A DNA stretch of 64,000 nucleotides from Paenibacillus xylanilyticus (GTDB taxonomy: Bacteria > Bacillota > Bacilli > Paenibacillales > Paenibacillaceae). The stretch spans positions 558,001 to 622,000 of the forward strand of contig NZ_JABMCB010000202.1 in assembly GCF_013359935.1 (NCBI RefSeq), read 5' to 3'. Within the stretch, counting starts at the first letter, position 1, and each line of letters begins with the position of its first letter. The translations under genes were made by a program, and so were the position numbers. Below the pieces are notes generated by a model. It was not told where the DNA came from. It did not search any database and worked only from the letters and a program-made list of their open reading frames with translations. This document shows positions 63,244 to 64,000 of this stretch, in pieces.

Positions 63244-64000
63244 TTAATCGACATAGCCAAAGCCTAGAATCGTAAACTGTTTGGCCTCATGGCCTTCATC
63301 CATATCAATCTCGATGGTGTGCTCCCTGGCATCCTTTTCATCAAACAGAAGCACGGCATGACAATGGGTCCACTTGATTTGGCTCGGGTCGGCTTTTCTT
63401 ACCAGCTTACCATCCACGATTATATTGGCGATCCCGAACTCGTCGCTTCCTGAGTCTTTGAAGACGAGAATGACTCGTTTACTCCGCAGGATCATTTTAA
63501 AGCTGCCATTTCCATCATCACGCTCTCCTGTGTGCATCCAGTTATTAGGGAAATGAGGAGTGCCAAAGGCGTGATCATCCATCTCTGCCATTTGCAGATC
63601 CGTATCTATTTTCTCAAAGCCTCCCGCATCGATTCGGGCGATAGCGTCGCCATTCAGTCGATCCAGCAGCTTCACTTCTGCAAAATCATTTCCGATTAGC
63701 GGTGGTTTATCCATCGCCAATTTTTCTTTGTCCAGGTCAGAATGATTCGTTACCTCGAATAACCAGCCCAGACAATCGGCCATGATAAAATGCCCGGCAT
63801 TGCTTGGATGATAGATGTCGTGAAAGAATTGCTCTCTGGAAATGATGCCTCCTTCCGCTGGGGTATGATGAAACTGCTCCACAACCGCATCTTTTACGCT
63901 TACCATCGGGAGATTATAATGCCAACCTACAGGTGCCAAGCGATCCTGCAGATTCCAGTCGTTCTCAAATACGCTGAACAGCAGAATGACAGCAGGATCA
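63244..64000 (-). CDS. SGNH/GDSL-type hydrolase, N-terminus outside the window
   Basis: The frame is open through the right edge (reading DPAVILLFSVFENDW at the edge), so only the last 251 residues are visible. The Asp-His end of an SGNH triad appears in FFHDIYHPSNAGHFIMADCL, followed by a beta-rich C-terminal domain of about 160 aa (IDAGGFEKIDTDLQMAE onward, ending FTILGFGYVD). A TTG at 63939 is not a true start. It is probably a carbohydrate esterase of the CE2/CE3 or sialate-esterase-like kind. Next to a xylan operon, a role in deacetylating xylan is plausible. Confidence 0.75.
   Translation of the reverse strand, partial: DPAVILLFSVFENDWNLQDRLAPVGWHYNLPMVSVKDAVVEQFHHTPAEGGIISREQFFHDIYHPSNAGHFIMADCLGWLFEVTNHSDLDKEKLAMDKPPLIGNDFAEVKLLDRLNGDAIARIDAGGFEKIDTDLQMAEMDDHAFGTPHFPNNWMHTGERDDGNGSFKMILRSKRVILVFKDSGSDEFGIANIIVDGKLVRKADPSQIKWTHCHAVLLFDEKDAREHTIEIDMDEGHEAKQFTILGFGYVD

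Overview
The window looks like a chromosome segment of a Paenibacillus-type soil firmicute. Evidence: AAGGAGG-type ribosome binding sites almost everywhere with frequent TTG/GTG starts, Gram-positive lipoproteins and S-layer (SLH) anchoring, a YesM/YesN two-component system beside an LplA/LplB/YtcP sugar importer, GlpP antitermination, and many secreted or intracellular polysaccharide hydrolases. No rRNA, tRNA, CRISPR array or insertion sequence was seen. Most genes are on the minus strand, in operons whose genes overlap by a few bases.

Layout. 1-1.2 kb: the end of a glycerol-phosphate operon (glpP, a terminator-like leader, a 35-codon glycerophosphodiesterase remnant, and a HAD phosphatase cut by the window edge). 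1.4-7 kb: catalase, a RidA-like protein without the usual arginine, and an acetoacetate decarboxylase / ketopantoate-reductase-like pair with a divergent LysR regulator. 7.1-14.4 kb: a visibly G+C-richer eight-gene operon (binding protein, ATPase, two permeases, LacI regulator, an atypical GDPD, a PHP phosphoesterase and its detached N-terminal partner), probably for uptake and breakdown of a phosphodiester-type compound, with a palindromic LacI-type operator in front. 14.6-22.9 kb: an eight-gene operon for cyanuric acid/biuret use: importer, cyanuric acid hydrolase family enzyme, biuret hydrolase, allophanate hydrolase, PucR regulator and a cupin. Together the enzymes could take cyanuric acid to ammonia and CO2 as a nitrogen source. 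This is the most striking system in the window.

23.3-36.5 kb: mixed accessory genes: acetyltransferase, secreted GH5 cellulase, GH4 glycosidase with divergent AraC regulator, and a MarR regulator next to a nitroreductase / flavin monooxygenase / Gfo-Idh-MocA group. A 19-bp motif in front of marR recurs in front of the Gfo/Idh gene. Then come HxlR, DedA, an alpha/beta hydrolase, an AraC regulator and an SDR. 36.6-39.5 kb: a four-module sulfur enzyme (CoA-disulfide reductase, rhodanese, TusA, DsrE) with an ArsR regulator. 39.7-46.6 kb: a 2035-residue S-layer protein with lamin-tail, Ig-like and calcineurin-type phosphoesterase modules, then a small protein with an Sm-like start and an Arg/Ser/Lys-rich linker.

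46.7-64 kb: a xylan region. It holds a formylglycine-enzyme-like lipoprotein, secreted GH11 xylanase and a CE1-type esterase. After a gene-free gap come intracellular GH43, GH10 and GH43 enzymes, the ytcP-lplB-lplA importer, and a yesN-yesM-yesN regulatory trio. A truncated SGNH hydrolase closes the window. The logic fits outside cleavage of xylan by GH11, import of oligomers by LplA/B-YtcP, and finishing by GH10 and GH43 inside, under two-component control and probable catabolite repression. The layout resembles the aldouronate-utilization cluster known from Paenibacillus sp. JDR-2, but no GH67 alpha-glucuronidase is present.
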